Origin: an uncultured Roseobacter sp.
GTDB taxonomy: Bacteria > Pseudomonadota > Alphaproteobacteria > Rhodobacterales > Rhodobacteraceae
Assembly (NCBI RefSeq): GCF_947495025.1
Contig: NZ_CANLXG010000001.1
Span: 1,550,001 to 1,614,000, forward strand
DNA: 64,000 nucleotides
Reading direction: 5' to 3'
Position 1 is the first letter of the stretch; the number at the start of each line of letters is the position of its first letter. Below are positions 18,100 to 27,001 of the stretch, piece by piece. The notes beneath the pieces are model-generated. The model was not told the origin of the DNA. It searched no databases and worked only from the letters and a program-made list of their open reading frames with translations. The position numbers and the translations under genes are program-made.

Positions 18100-18256
18100 G
18101 GAGAAAAGCAGACCTCGCTGCAGCTCCGGGAGCGAAGCATTCTGATGCCGAAAACCGGCGGCCGCAAAACGCAGTCGGACGACCGGGCAAACAGCTTGGA
18201 GACACAGCCGTCTCCGATCAGACACCGGGATGGCTTCTGGCCCAAGGGCACAGTTG

Positions 18257-18583
18257 TCAGCGACCCGGCTTGTCCGACGCGACGATATCACGAACACTCG
18301 GACAGGTGTCCGATATGTGCCTGAGATAGGCGAGCCATTCATCTGAACCGGTCGCGTACTGATCGACAACCAGCTGATATCCGGTTCCTGTGGTTTTCAG
18401 AATGCGGGGCTCTCCGGGCGAGGCTTCGATTTTTCGTCTGATCCGCCAGATATGCGTTTCAAGCGTGTTCGTTACCGCCTCCGGGTGATAACCCAGTACG
18501 TCCTGCAAAAGCGTCGCGCGGTCGCACCCGCCGCGGTGCGTGAGCATGCATTTCAGCAAGTCTGCTTCAGTCTTTGACAGCAT
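18257..18583 (-). CDS. Free-standing OmpR/PhoB-type winged-helix DNA-binding protein
   Basis: The 108-residue product is only the effector half of an OmpR-type response regulator: LSKTEADLLKCMLTH, then VTNTLETHIWRIRRKIE (recognition helix) and the wing LKTTGTGYQL. There is no receiver domain with phosphoacceptor Asp, and none is readable on the minus strand upstream, so I do not see a frameshift remnant. The ATG has a strong GGAGGG site four to five bases away, arguing for a real short gene. After the wing there is a 25-residue tail with two cysteines, not part of the canonical domain. Without a phosphorylation site it may be constitutive or controlled by partner proteins. Confidence 0.8.
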   Translation of the reverse strand: MLSKTEADLLKCMLTHRGGCDRATLLQDVLGYHPEAVTNTLETHIWRIRRKIEASPGEPRILKTTGTGYQLVVDQYATGSDEWLAYLRHISDTCPSVRDIVASDKPGR

Positions 18584-18795
18584 GCTGAACCCTCCTCTTT
18601 CCGACGATGATGTGATCGCACAGCGGCAACCCTGCGCTTATGTGTTTTCTCTGAGGCTTCGACATATCTTCCTGCTCTTTCCACGTGCACTGCGGCACGG
18701 TCTGCAGATAAGGATGCATATGGTGGCCAGAAGGTTACACAGACCGGCCCTTCGTCGGTCAGTGCCAGTCTTTGCACGCCCGGTGGAGACCTGCG

Positions 18796-20070
18796 TTACT
18801 CCCCTTGGCCGTCAGGCGACGGCTCCGCCGGTCGCGCCGTGTCCATTCTTGTGACCAGAGGTTTTGCAGAGCAACCGATTGGTGCCATTCCCGCCTCTTT
18901 CGCGCCATACCAGCGCGCAGCGGGGGCTGCGGTCACACCATGCAGAAGCGCACTGATCCAGACAGCATTTACAGCAAGATGCAGAATCGGTTCGGCAAAG
19001 TCATGGGCAATCTGGTCTACGACCAGCAGCGCAAAAAGCGCGGTTGCCAGTCCTCTGGGGCCAAACCAGCCGAAAAAGATACGCGTCGTCGCGGTCGCGT
19101 CTGTTCCCAACAGAGAGACCCATATTGCGAGTGGCCGGACAACAAAAAGGCTTACCATGATCAATGCAAACATCGGCAGGGTAAGGTGGGCAACAGCCTC
19201 GGGCACAACCGCCGCCCCGAGTAACAGAAAAGCCGACCAGGCCAGCAACTGCCCTTCGCTTTCGGTAAATTCGTAGACGAATGCACAGGCACCTCTGACA
19301 ATTGCGCCAAAAGCCAGACCCGCGGCAAATGCAGAGATAAAACCGTTCCCGCCAATTAGCGAAGCGCCAAGATAGGCGGCGCCTGCCAGGGCCAGAGCGC
19401 CGACCCCTTCATAAAGCTCGGATGTCGTTTTATATTTTTTCGCAAGCAGCAGCACTGAGCCTCCCGCCGCACCAATAGCCGCGCCGGCCAGAGGCCCCAG
19501 AAGAATCTGACCCGCCCCGAAAGCCAGCCAGTTTGTCGCGTCTGCGGATTCCGACGCCGCCAGCATACTGGCAAAAAACAATACCGCCGGCAGTGCCAGC
19601 CCGTCATTCAACCCGCTTTCCACGGTCAGTGCCCGGCGTGCACGATCCGGCACGTCTGGGTTCGACACAACAGCCTGGCCAAGAGCAGCATCCGTAGGCG
19701 CCAGAATTGCCGCCGCAAGCGCCGCAGCAAAGAACGGCCAGGCCGGCATAAGCAGCATCCCGGCCAGCGTGCCAAGAGCCACAGCCATAGGCAGCCCGAT
19801 CAGCAGCATCCGGGTCGGCCAGATATGCTGGTGTCTGAAGGCGCGCAGATCAATCTGGGAAGCGTCCAGAAACAGAAGGACAACAAGTGTGATTTCCGCG
19901 ACCGGATGCAGCAAACTCTCGGCAAGGTGAGGGTCTGTCAGCCCCCCTGCAGCCAGAAGCGCGCCAATCAGCAGAAAAACCATCGGCGGCGTCACGATCG
20001 TAGAGGCCATCCGGTGGGCCACCATTGTGAATGCCGCAGACAGGATACAAACGATAAAAAATCCAAGCAC
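18796..20070 (-). CDS. CPA1-family cation/proton antiporter
   Basis: The 425-residue product is hydrophobic throughout, with about 12 membrane helices. It has the CPA1 signatures: FLDASQIDL after the fifth helix, LAPTDAALGQAVVSNPDVP, then VESGLNDGLALP, whose Asn-Asp pair carries the transported cations. Such proteins exchange Na+ or K+ for H+ across the inner membrane. I start it at the GTG at 20070 because AAGGAG lies six bases upstream and the protein begins directly with a helix; the frame stays open to 20316 but that extension crosses the divergent sigma gene. The C-terminus is short, with no regulatory TrkA domain. Confidence 0.87.
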   Translation of the reverse strand: MLGFFIVCILSAAFTMVAHRMASTIVTPPMVFLLIGALLAAGGLTDPHLAESLLHPVAEITLVVLLFLDASQIDLRAFRHQHIWPTRMLLIGLPMAVALGTLAGMLLMPAWPFFAAALAAAILAPTDAALGQAVVSNPDVPDRARRALTVESGLNDGLALPAVLFFASMLAASESADATNWLAFGAGQILLGPLAGAAIGAAGGSVLLLAKKYKTTSELYEGVGALALAGAAYLGASLIGGNGFISAFAAGLAFGAIVRGACAFVYEFTESEGQLLAWSAFLLLGAAVVPEAVAHLTLPMFALIMVSLFVVRPLAIWVSLLGTDATATTRIFFGWFGPRGLATALFALLVVDQIAHDFAEPILHLAVNAVWISALLHGVTAAPAARWYGAKEAGMAPIGCSAKPLVTRMDTARPAEPSPDGQGE

Positions 20071-20182
20071 TGCGTTCTCCTTGTCCGCGTATGGCCATCT
20101 TGCAATGGTGTTCATCATACAGGATGCTTTCATCAGGGCCGACGTTACAGAAAAACTGACTGCCCGGAATGGAACAGACACA

Positions 20183-20794
20183 ATGGGTGCGCCCAACACC
20201 ACGGAACGGCAGAGCGGGGACACCTCCCCGCTTGCGGAAAACAGTCTGACACCGGATGGTCTCGCTGCCTTTGTCCAGGAGAACTCCGGATGGATGATGG
20301 GTGTCGCCTTGCGCATACTGCTTGACCGCGGTCATGCAGAAGACGCCGTGCAATCCGCCTTCTCGCGAATACTGGAAAAGGCAGAGTCGTTTGAAGGCCG
20401 TGGCAGTTTTCGTGGCTGGATGCACCGCATTACAATCAACGAAGCCCTGATGCTGCGGCGCAGGATCAGAAGCCGCAGAGAATTTGATATCGAAACACTG
20501 CAACCACGGTTTGACAGTGGCGGTTGCCGGCTTGAGCCCGAACTCACAGAAATCGTCACACCCGAACAACTGCTCGGAGATGCGCAGACTGTCCGCGCCG
20601 TTACGATGGCCATCCGGTCACTGCCGGAGGACTATCGCATTGTTGTGTGTCTGCGCGATATCGAGGGCCTGAACACGCGCGAGGTCAGCACACAGCTTGG
20701 CATCAGTGAGGCCAATGTAAAAGTACGCCTGCACCGCGCCCGGGCCGCGCTGAAGACGCTGTTGCAGCGCATGAGACAGGAAGGTCAGCTATGA
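20183..20794 (+). CDS. RNA polymerase sigma factor, ECF type
   Basis: The product of about 203 residues contains region 2 (GHAEDAVQSAFSRILEKAESF, then FRGWMHRITINEALMLRRR) and region 4 (LPEDYRIVVCLRDIEGLNTREVSTQLGISEANVKVRLHRAR), with no other domain. It directs RNA polymerase to a stress or envelope regulon. The next gene overlaps it by four bases and encodes a zinc-type anti-sigma factor, so its activity is probably held back post-translationally. I chose the ATG at 20183; the open frame goes to 20027 but that part would overlap the divergent antiporter. The start is not backed by a strong ribosome site. Confidence 0.85.
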   Translation: MGAPNTTERQSGDTSPLAENSLTPDGLAAFVQENSGWMMGVALRILLDRGHAEDAVQSAFSRILEKAESFEGRGSFRGWMHRITINEALMLRRRIRSRREFDIETLQPRFDSGGCRLEPELTEIVTPEQLLGDAQTVRAVTMAIRSLPEDYRIVVCLRDIEGLNTREVSTQLGISEANVKVRLHRARAALKTLLQRMRQEGQL

Positions 20795-21120
20795 CGGATC
20801 AAACGCACAGCAAGCTGGGCCACAGGGTAAGAGCCGTGATGTTCAGAATGCCGTTCATGATCACCTGCAGCGAGCTGGAGCTGAAGGTGGACGAGTATCT
20901 GGACGCGGATCTGTCGCGTCGTGAAAGGTGGATGTTTGAGATGCACCTGAAGGTATGCCGTGACTGCCGATCATATATAAAGGCGTATAAGCGCACCGTG
21001 TCGGTGACAGCCAGTCTTTTCGATGTTCCGTATGAGCAGCTCGGGATGGGCGAAATGTCTGAGACGCTGGTTGCCGAAGTTGTAGCGCGGCACCTCGGCA
21101 AAGACACCGCAGGTCGCTGA
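20791..21120 (+). CDS. Zinc-binding anti-sigma factor
   Basis: The 109-residue protein has the anti-sigma zinc-finger layout: C26, then H52, C56 and C59 as HxxxCxxC. It follows the sigma gene with an ATGA overlap, the usual arrangement for co-expressed sigma/anti-sigma pairs. It lacks any membrane helix, so it is a soluble, cytoplasmic ZAS protein and not a transmembrane one; redox or metal stress that displaces zinc is the common trigger in this class. The C-terminal half (from about residue 70) has no recognised sensor domain. Confidence 0.85.
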   Translation: MTDQTHSKLGHRVRAVMFRMPFMITCSELELKVDEYLDADLSRRERWMFEMHLKVCRDCRSYIKAYKRTVSVTASLFDVPYEQLGMGEMSETLVAEVVARHLGKDTAGR

Positions 21121-21196
21121 GAACCGGTCAGCTGCAAACAGAAACGTTCGGCGCTTCGGTGCCCGAAACCGGCACACATCGCCGGAATGGCTGCTG

Positions 21197-22291
21197 TCAG
21201 GTCTTTGAAACATATGGTATTGGCGCCCCAACTGCGGGAACAGGTACAAGGTGGTTGTCCCATGCGATAGGATGAACCAGTCCGACCCCGGACGCGGGTT
21301 TTGCGAGGCCCGTGCCGCAGGTGAGCATGAAGCCGGCATCCGACACCGCAACACCACAGACGTCCTGCAGCGCGACCTCGGAAACGAGGTTACCGTCCCG
21401 GAAGTTCTGCACCAGACCAGCACGGGGGGATGTCACTGTAACTGATCCTCCGTCGGCGGTTATGGCCACACTGCCCAGGTATCCATGCATGCGCCGGACT
21501 GATGCGCCGGGCAGAAATCCGGTGATGCCTGTGGTGCGGTCGTGTATCCCCAGAAGCGGCCGGTCGGCTGTCAGATCTCCCTGCCACTGCATTGCGAATG
21601 CCACCGTGCCTGTCCCTGAAACAGCCAGATGCCGCACAGAGTTTTTCGACAATTCACCGCCCGGTTCAACGCGATCCAGGATTTTTCCGTCCGGATGCAG
21701 ATAGGTGAGGTTCGGGCGCATGGTCGGAATGTTCAGCCTGGTCCGACCGGTGTCCGGGTGTGTTTCAATGCCTCCGTTGGCCACTACCAGAGACTGTCCG
21801 TCGGGCATGAGCCTGATATCATGCGGGCCTGTACCGCCAGATCCATACTCTCCGATACGGGCATACCCCTTCCGCGCATGCCAGACGCCGACAACACCAC
21901 GTGCGGCCTCAAAATCGTTTTCGGTCGTGAACAGAAGTTCGCCGTCAGCCGAAAACGTGCCATGGCCATAAAAATGCCGGCCCGGTGGCGCCTGAAGCCG
22001 CGCGGTTTCCCGGCCTGAAATACAGTCGAGAACAGTCGCAAAAGTCCCTGGTCGCCGCGCGAAAGCCACAGCCTCTGCAGCAGTCGGATGGGCCGCTGCA
22101 GCATGCCCCCGCGCCGGTAGCGGTACTTCAAAGGTTATCTGCCCGCTTGCATCCAGTCCACACAGGACAAAACCGCCACCACGTTTCATACCCGCCGACA
22201 GGCACACAGGACCGCCTGCTTCCGCCCAGGTCGGCCGGGGCATCAGCCCCGCAGCGAGCATGCCCGCAAGGAATGATCTGCGGCTGGCCAT
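21197..22291 (-). CDS. DUF1513 family protein, Tat-exported, last gene of the iron operon
   Basis: The N-terminus has a twin-arginine-type signal (SRRSFLAG followed by a hydrophobic stretch and a WAEA cleavage site). The 330-residue mature part has the repeating short beta-strand pattern of a propeller, with FSADGELLFTTENDF and LMPDGQSLVVANGG repeats. DUF1513 proteins occur at the end of the imelysin/di-haem iron clusters, as here; their function has not been defined. The start ATG directly abuts the end of the upstream imelysin gene. It is likely periplasmic and may take part in iron handling. Confidence 0.87.
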   Translation of the reverse strand: MASRRSFLAGMLAAGLMPRPTWAEAGGPVCLSAGMKRGGGFVLCGLDASGQITFEVPLPARGHAAAAHPTAAEAVAFARRPGTFATVLDCISGRETARLQAPPGRHFYGHGTFSADGELLFTTENDFEAARGVVGVWHARKGYARIGEYGSGGTGPHDIRLMPDGQSLVVANGGIETHPDTGRTRLNIPTMRPNLTYLHPDGKILDRVEPGGELSKNSVRHLAVSGTGTVAFAMQWQGDLTADRPLLGIHDRTTGITGFLPGASVRRMHGYLGSVAITADGGSVTVTSPRAGLVQNFRDGNLVSEVALQDVCGVAVSDAGFMLTCGTGLAKPASGVGLVHPIAWDNHLVPVPAVGAPIPYVSKT

Positions 22292-23283
22292 CAGTCCCCG
22301 TCCAGCGCGTTGAAGCCCGGAGAAATGCCGAGTGCCGGCCCGACCTGCAAGGCGAGAAGCTGACGTATGTCATCAATGCTCTGCTGCAGCACTTCGATGC
22401 GGAGCCTTGCCTGAGGATCTGCTACTCCTGCAAGAACAGGGTCCTTCAGGGTCTCTGCCCGCAGGATCGCGGCGTCAAATGCGCGGGTCATTTCGCCCTC
22501 GTCCTCAGCCATCAGAAGGGCAAGCTCTTTCGTGGCATTCAGCGACAGGATCACATGACGCAGCGATCGTGCGGACCTGCGGGCTTCGGCACGACCTGGC
22601 CGCGGTCGGTCAAAGCTCCCCATTGGCCGCCCGAGACGTGTCTGAGATGTGAACTCCAGACCGGTGGTAAGCGCTGTGAACAGTTGGCGGGTGGCTTCTG
22701 CACTGGTCCGGTAGGTGTCGTTTCCTGGTGCAGACATCAGATAGCCATAACCGGACTGCCAGTCTTTCAGAATGGCCGCCGCATTCCGAGAAATATCTGT
22801 CGTGACCGATTTCACAAGCGCGCAGCGGTAACCGGCTGCGCCGCCGGCCAGGACCTGCGGATCAAACAGAAGGTGTTCGAGCGCGTAAAACCCTCTGGCG
22901 GCGATGGATACCGTCGCAAACGATCCTGCATCGTCGACAACCCGATCGCGCGTCGCGATCAGGTCTGCAATCGCTTTTGGCCCTGAGCCTCTGGGGTCCG
23001 GCCAGAAAGCCAGCGCAAAAGCGCGATCCTTCTGTTCAGAGGGTCCGAACCGCAGGTGACTGACCCTGACCCAGGCATCGAAAGCATCGTGGAAAGCTGC
23101 AATCAGTTCCGGATGGTGCGCCCCACAATGCGCAAGAGCTGTTTTTGCCAGCGCGCCTGTCTCTTCTGCCAGCGCCTGATACCCCGGCATGATGTGCCCG
23201 CGCACGATGGCACCTGTGTCAGGTTCCCCCGCATGGACCTGCATTGCGGCAAAACATATCACCAGTCGCAGAAAGTTGCGCAT
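22291..23283 (-). CDS. Imelysin-family protein (second copy)
   Basis: The 330-residue product begins with a cleavable signal peptide (to about residue 19) and is then all-helical like imelysin/IrpA peptidase-like proteins. It corresponds to the second, shorter imelysin that accompanies di-haem oxidoreductases in iron-regulated operons. The family motif GxHxxE is altered: the equivalent here is GFYALE, with Tyr in place of His. That suggests changed metal binding compared with the first copy upstream. Its start abuts the stop of the di-haem gene, so the two are coupled. Probable periplasmic iron-uptake role, by analogy. Confidence 0.85.
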   Translation of the reverse strand: MRNFLRLVICFAAMQVHAGEPDTGAIVRGHIMPGYQALAEETGALAKTALAHCGAHHPELIAAFHDAFDAWVRVSHLRFGPSEQKDRAFALAFWPDPRGSGPKAIADLIATRDRVVDDAGSFATVSIAARGFYALEHLLFDPQVLAGGAAGYRCALVKSVTTDISRNAAAILKDWQSGYGYLMSAPGNDTYRTSAEATRQLFTALTTGLEFTSQTRLGRPMGSFDRPRPGRAEARRSARSLRHVILSLNATKELALLMAEDEGEMTRAFDAAILRAETLKDPVLAGVADPQARLRIEVLQQSIDDIRQLLALQVGPALGISPGFNALDGD

Positions 23284-24804
23284 TCAGAGACTCTCCAGAA
23301 ATCTGATCAGTGCCCGGCGGTCGTAGGGGTCCATATCCACCACAGTCTCTTTTTGTGCCTGTGCTTCACCACCGTGCCAGAGGATCGCTTCGAGCAGTGA
23401 CCGGGCGCGTCCGTCGTGAAGAAAATAGGTATGGCCCGAGACCTGCCGGGTCAGTCCGATACCCCAGAGCGGCGGTGTACGCCATTCCGACCCCGTCGCC
23501 CGCGCCTCGGGCCGGTTATCTGCGAGACCTGGGCCCATGTCGTGCAGGAGCATATCGGTATAGGGCCAGATAAGCTGAAAACTCTGTTCAGGCTGGTCTT
23601 CAAGCCGATGGGTAACAAAGGACGGCCGATGACAGGAAGCGCACCCCGTTGTGTAGAAAACTTCCTTGCCGCGCAGCACCTGCCTGTCATCCACATCGCG
23701 CCGTTCCGGAACACCGAGATTTCGGCTGTAGAAGGTCACAAGACCAAGGCCCTCTTCGTCGATCTCAAAACCGCGTTCGTCCTTGTCCCCATGCGGCGCG
23801 GCACGGCATTCAGATTGTGCTGCTGTGCACTCTCCCCAGGCTGCCGGAAACAGCGGGCTGGATATCCCGAGGTCGCCGGAAAACGCGCCTGCCGACTGGT
23901 GCCGTACCGTTGGCGCGCCGGCTTTGAGGCCAAAACGGCCGAGCATCGGCAGACCGAATTCGACGGACCAGACGATATTGGGGCGACCGGATATTCCATC
24001 GCCATTGGCATCGTCGGGATCAGCCAGTGCCAGTATATCGGCCGCGGGAACAGCTTCGAGAAGCCCCAGCCCGATCATCTGAGGTGCCACCCGCGGACTG
24101 AGCATCGCGTCCGGATGCAGCGGACCATAGCCGAGGTCGGTGACCGAATAGGACGGCTTCCTCAGGTCCACAGTCTCGCCACCCGACAGGCGCACTGAGA
24201 TCTCTTTATAGTCAATACCCAGCCTGTATTCTGCAGGGTGTCCGGCGAGGCTGAAATCCTGCATCTGGGTGCCGTATACCGGATCAGGCACCGTTTCGAG
24301 ATAACCTTCGATCTGCTGCGACAGGAAGGTTTCCTCGCCCGGGACCGACACTCTGAGAAACATCGAGATTGCATTGTCACCGGGTCCTTCCGGAGGATGA
24401 CCCCGACCGTCCTTGATATGACAACGCTGGCACGAACGGGCGTTGTAAAGCGGGCCCAGACCGTCTGACGCCAGAGTGGACGACGGCGACGAAACCCAGA
24501 GTTTTCGGAACAGTCCGTTGCCGACTTTGAAGTTCAGCTCGTTTTCAAAGGATATGTTGCCCGACGGCTGACTGAACGCATTGGCATCCGAAACACTCCG
24601 AACGGTTGCAGCACCGGCGGACATTGCCTCGAAGGGCTGTGCCTGGTCAAAGTTGTCCGCCAGCTTCGTAACTGCCGGGATCCGTGCCGCCTCGTGCTGC
24701 GTCCGGGGCAGAATATTCAGATGCGGCTCGTCCAGCGCTCCGGCAAAGACCATTGCGGGAAAGAGCAGCGCCGGCAGGATAAAACGCGGGTCTGGCTGGA
24801 TCAT
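23284..24804 (-). CDS. Di-haem thiol oxidoreductase-like protein (DUF1111)
   Basis: This is a periplasmic c-type cytochrome of about 506 residues. Two CxxCH haem sites are visible: CQRCH in the first third and CASCH in the last third. The overall arrangement fits the DUF1111 di-haem oxidoreductases found between imelysin genes. It may supply an electron-transfer step in iron release or uptake. The start is uncertain: in-frame ATGs lie at 24846, 24822 and 24804. I prefer 24804, which gives a compact signal peptide; the 24846 ATG lies in the loop of a hairpin. The gene ends one base before the second imelysin. Confidence 0.85.
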   Translation of the reverse strand: MIQPDPRFILPALLFPAMVFAGALDEPHLNILPRTQHEAARIPAVTKLADNFDQAQPFEAMSAGAATVRSVSDANAFSQPSGNISFENELNFKVGNGLFRKLWVSSPSSTLASDGLGPLYNARSCQRCHIKDGRGHPPEGPGDNAISMFLRVSVPGEETFLSQQIEGYLETVPDPVYGTQMQDFSLAGHPAEYRLGIDYKEISVRLSGGETVDLRKPSYSVTDLGYGPLHPDAMLSPRVAPQMIGLGLLEAVPAADILALADPDDANGDGISGRPNIVWSVEFGLPMLGRFGLKAGAPTVRHQSAGAFSGDLGISSPLFPAAWGECTAAQSECRAAPHGDKDERGFEIDEEGLGLVTFYSRNLGVPERRDVDDRQVLRGKEVFYTTGCASCHRPSFVTHRLEDQPEQSFQLIWPYTDMLLHDMGPGLADNRPEARATGSEWRTPPLWGIGLTRQVSGHTYFLHDGRARSLLEAILWHGGEAQAQKETVVDMDPYDRRALIRFLESL

Positions 24805-24827
24805 TGTCGTAGCTGCTACCATGTGTG

Positions 24828-24859
24828 TGAGGGCGCGACATCTCACTGCTGCGCCCTCA
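24828..24859 (-). promoter_or_regulatory. Intercistronic hairpin between irpA and the di-haem gene
   Basis: Perfect 9-bp arms TGAGGGCGC and GCGCCCTCA enclose 14 bases, between the irpA stop (24871) and the di-haem start. There is no T-tract on the transcribed strand. Position suggests a processing or attenuation element that sets different levels of IrpA and the cytochrome, though chance pairing is not excluded. Confidence 0.5.
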
Positions 24860-24870
24860 GATGTCAGTTT

Positions 24871-26139
24871 TTACTGGAAAACGGCATCCGGACTGTCGAG
24901 GCTGTCAGAGCCCTCAACCTCAACGGAAACACCCAGTGCCGCGACCACACGCTCGATACTGCGGGTCTGGTCTATCAGCCCGTTCACACCGCCCATGATG
25001 AGCGCTTCACCAGCCTCGTTTCCGCGTTCCAGCATCATGTCATAGCTGAAACCAGCCTCTGCTGCGGTCTTGATCCGGCCAAGCGCTAGCACGGCGTCAG
25101 AGAGTTTCGACCGCATTTCAGCGTCGAGACCGGGATCCGTTGCTGCTACCAGATCCGACAGGGATGGCCCCGAAATGACACTGCCGTCTATCCTGGTGTA
25201 GTCCCCAAGATAGACTGACCTGATCCCGATGCCATTGTAGTAGTGATCATTGTGGGTGTTGTCGGCAAAACACGAATGCTCTTCCTCCGGGTCATTCAGC
25301 ATAACGCCAAGACGCATGCGCTCGCCTGCCGTTTCGCCGTAGGATAAAGAGCCCATTCCGGTCAGGACAGAGGCGATACCCGCGTCTTCGTCTGCCATCA
25401 CAGATGCGCGCGCGTTGCCGCTGTCTGTCCACTGTGCAACAATCCATTCAAGATCAGATACCAGCAGATCTGTCGCGGCTCTGAGGTATTCGCCACGCCG
25501 GTCACAGTGGCCGCCGGTACAGGTCTCACCTGCGGCGTAATCTGTCCATGGGCGGTTTCCGGCACCCGCGCCATGACCGTTCAGATCCTGACCCCAGAGC
25601 AGAAATTCGATCGCATGATATCCCGTTGCGACATTGGCTTCGATCCCGTCCGCCTCCTGCAGCGTGTCTTCCAGCAGCGCGGGTGTTATGGCCGAGGCGT
25701 CAACCAATTCTCCGGAAAGCGTAAAGCTCGGGTTGGCGATAACATTCAGAAGCGCCGCCGCATTTTCATCCCCGGCACCGCCATAAGAGGCGTCTACGTA
25801 GTCGATCAGACCCTCGTCCAGTGGCCAGGCGTTCACCCTGCCCTCCCAGTCGTCCACAATGGCGTTCCCGAACCGGAAAACTTCGGTTTGCTGGTAGGGA
25901 ACGCGTGCGGCCAGCCAGGCTGATTTTGCAGCCTCAAGGGTTTCGGCCGAGGGCTGATCAAGCAGTGTGTTCACGGACATCTGCAGGCGCTGCGCGGAGA
26001 TCAGACTGTCTGAATAAGCCGCCTCAGCGATATCCGCATAGGTATCCAGAACGGCCAGTTTGCCTTTGTGTTCGTCGGCGGCAGCCGCCGTGCACAGGCA
26101 GAGCGCGAGGGCGCTCGCAGTAAGGTTCAGGGTCTTCAT
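24871..26139 (-). CDS. irpA: Imelysin/iron-regulated protein IrpA
   Basis: The 422-residue protein has a Sec-type signal peptide (to about residue 21, AAAADE) and the imelysin signature GYHAIE with FLLWGQDLNGHG after it. The repeated four-helix halves typical of the imelysin/IrpA fold are visible. IrpA was first described as an iron-regulated protein needed under iron limitation in cyanobacteria; in roseobacters it lies in operons with HemP. It is the first large gene of this operon, 15 bases after a Cys/His-rich unknown. Export to the periplasm and iron binding are expected from family knowledge. Confidence 0.9.
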   Translation of the reverse strand: MKTLNLTASALALCLCTAAAADEHKGKLAVLDTYADIAEAAYSDSLISAQRLQMSVNTLLDQPSAETLEAAKSAWLAARVPYQQTEVFRFGNAIVDDWEGRVNAWPLDEGLIDYVDASYGGAGDENAAALLNVIANPSFTLSGELVDASAITPALLEDTLQEADGIEANVATGYHAIEFLLWGQDLNGHGAGAGNRPWTDYAAGETCTGGHCDRRGEYLRAATDLLVSDLEWIVAQWTDSGNARASVMADEDAGIASVLTGMGSLSYGETAGERMRLGVMLNDPEEEHSCFADNTHNDHYYNGIGIRSVYLGDYTRIDGSVISGPSLSDLVAATDPGLDAEMRSKLSDAVLALGRIKTAAEAGFSYDMMLERGNEAGEALIMGGVNGLIDQTRSIERVVAALGVSVEVEGSDSLDSPDAVFQ

Positions 26140-26154
26140 GAAGTGCTGTCCTTT

Positions 26155-26622
26155 TCAGTGTAGCGTGGTGTTTGGATTAACCGGCTGACCTGCCCTGAGG
26201 GCCATGCGTCGCAGGGCAAATCCGAATTCCTGAGCGAGGCCGACGAGCGATGGCGCCATGTCCGGTCGCACAATTGTCGTCGCGATGAGCAGAGCATCCT
26301 CTCTCTCTCCTTCGCTGGCATAGCCGATGAAATTGGCAAAACAGGATTCATCTGCGCCCAGACATCTGCACGTCACATGGTGCCGCATCAGGGGACGACG
26401 TCCGTGTCGCGCGCACAGGTCGCAGAGTGTTTCGAATGACCTGAGAGCTTTCCGACCATTGTCAGCGCCCAGCGCTGTTGCAAAGTCGTTCCGGACCTGT
26501 TTCCGGGAGACCGGGCCCTCACTCCACAGACGCAGATACAAAACGGCACCCGCCTCGACGGGGCCGAGTTCTGTTACAAAGCCTACCGGTGCGCCGCCGC
26601 GATGTGGGGTCATCGCGTTCAT
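26155..26622 (-). CDS. Hypothetical Cys/His-rich protein in the iron operon
   Basis: The 155-residue product is not in a family I can name. It lacks a signal peptide. Residues 67-94 contain a dense set of possible metal ligands: C67, C70, H73, H81, H82, C85, C87 and C94. This spacing suggests an iron, zinc or Fe-S site, which would suit its place between hemP and irpA. Its ATG overlaps the hemP stop by four bases, so it is translated with hemP. A cytoplasmic iron-handling or regulatory role is inference from context. Confidence 0.78.
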   Translation of the reverse strand: MNAMTPHRGGAPVGFVTELGPVEAGAVLYLRLWSEGPVSRKQVRNDFATALGADNGRKALRSFETLCDLCARHGRRPLMRHHVTCRCLGADESCFANFIGYASEGEREDALLIATTIVRPDMAPSLVGLAQEFGFALRRMALRAGQPVNPNTTLH

Positions 26623-26786
26623 TTCGTCAGTATCAGCTTGCCGGCACGGGTGATGCGAAGCGTGTAGAGCTGATCCTCAAGCCTGATCCGGGCCAGCCCG
26701 CCACCCTGCGTCAGGTCCGTTGCCTCATAAATCGGCAGCTTGTCTTCGGGGCGCCACAGCGTTTCGCGCGCAACGTTCACCACCAT
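26619..26786 (-). CDS. hemP: Hemin uptake protein HemP
   Basis: The 55-residue product ends in the HemP signature: LTQGGGLARIRLEDQLYTLRITRAG followed by KLILTK in the usual order. HemP is a small protein required for efficient haem uptake, thought to act on expression of haem-transport genes. I place the start at ATG 26786 because GGAGGG lies just upstream and because the longer open frame (to 26888) has an unlikely Arg-rich N-terminus. It is the first gene of the operon that runs leftwards to 21197, and its upstream region carries two palindromes. Confidence 0.9.
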   Translation of the reverse strand: MVVNVARETLWRPEDKLPIYEATDLTQGGGLARIRLEDQLYTLRITRAGKLILTK

Positions 26787-27001
26787 AGCCCCCTCCATTC
26801 GCCGTGTTCGGCTTCTTCGATCAGCCATTCGATATTGAAAAAGCCGGGGAGACTGAGGTCGAAAGCGACGAAAAGAGCCTCGCGCCATTCCGAACCGGCC
26901 GTTTCAGCTTGTAAGCAGGCGTGTTTCACTGGCCCAATCCCTTCGGGGGTTCCGGGTTGTCGGCTTGCCGCGGATTCGGTGGCTGGCTGTCTGGTCTTAA
27001 C

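Noticed and set aside
20027..20316. Overlap of the open frames of the CPA1 antiporter and the sigma factor
   Set aside because: The overlap exists only in the upstream extensions. A GTG with AAGGAG at 20070 ends the antiporter gene and the sigma gene is best started at 20183, leaving a normal divergent promoter space.
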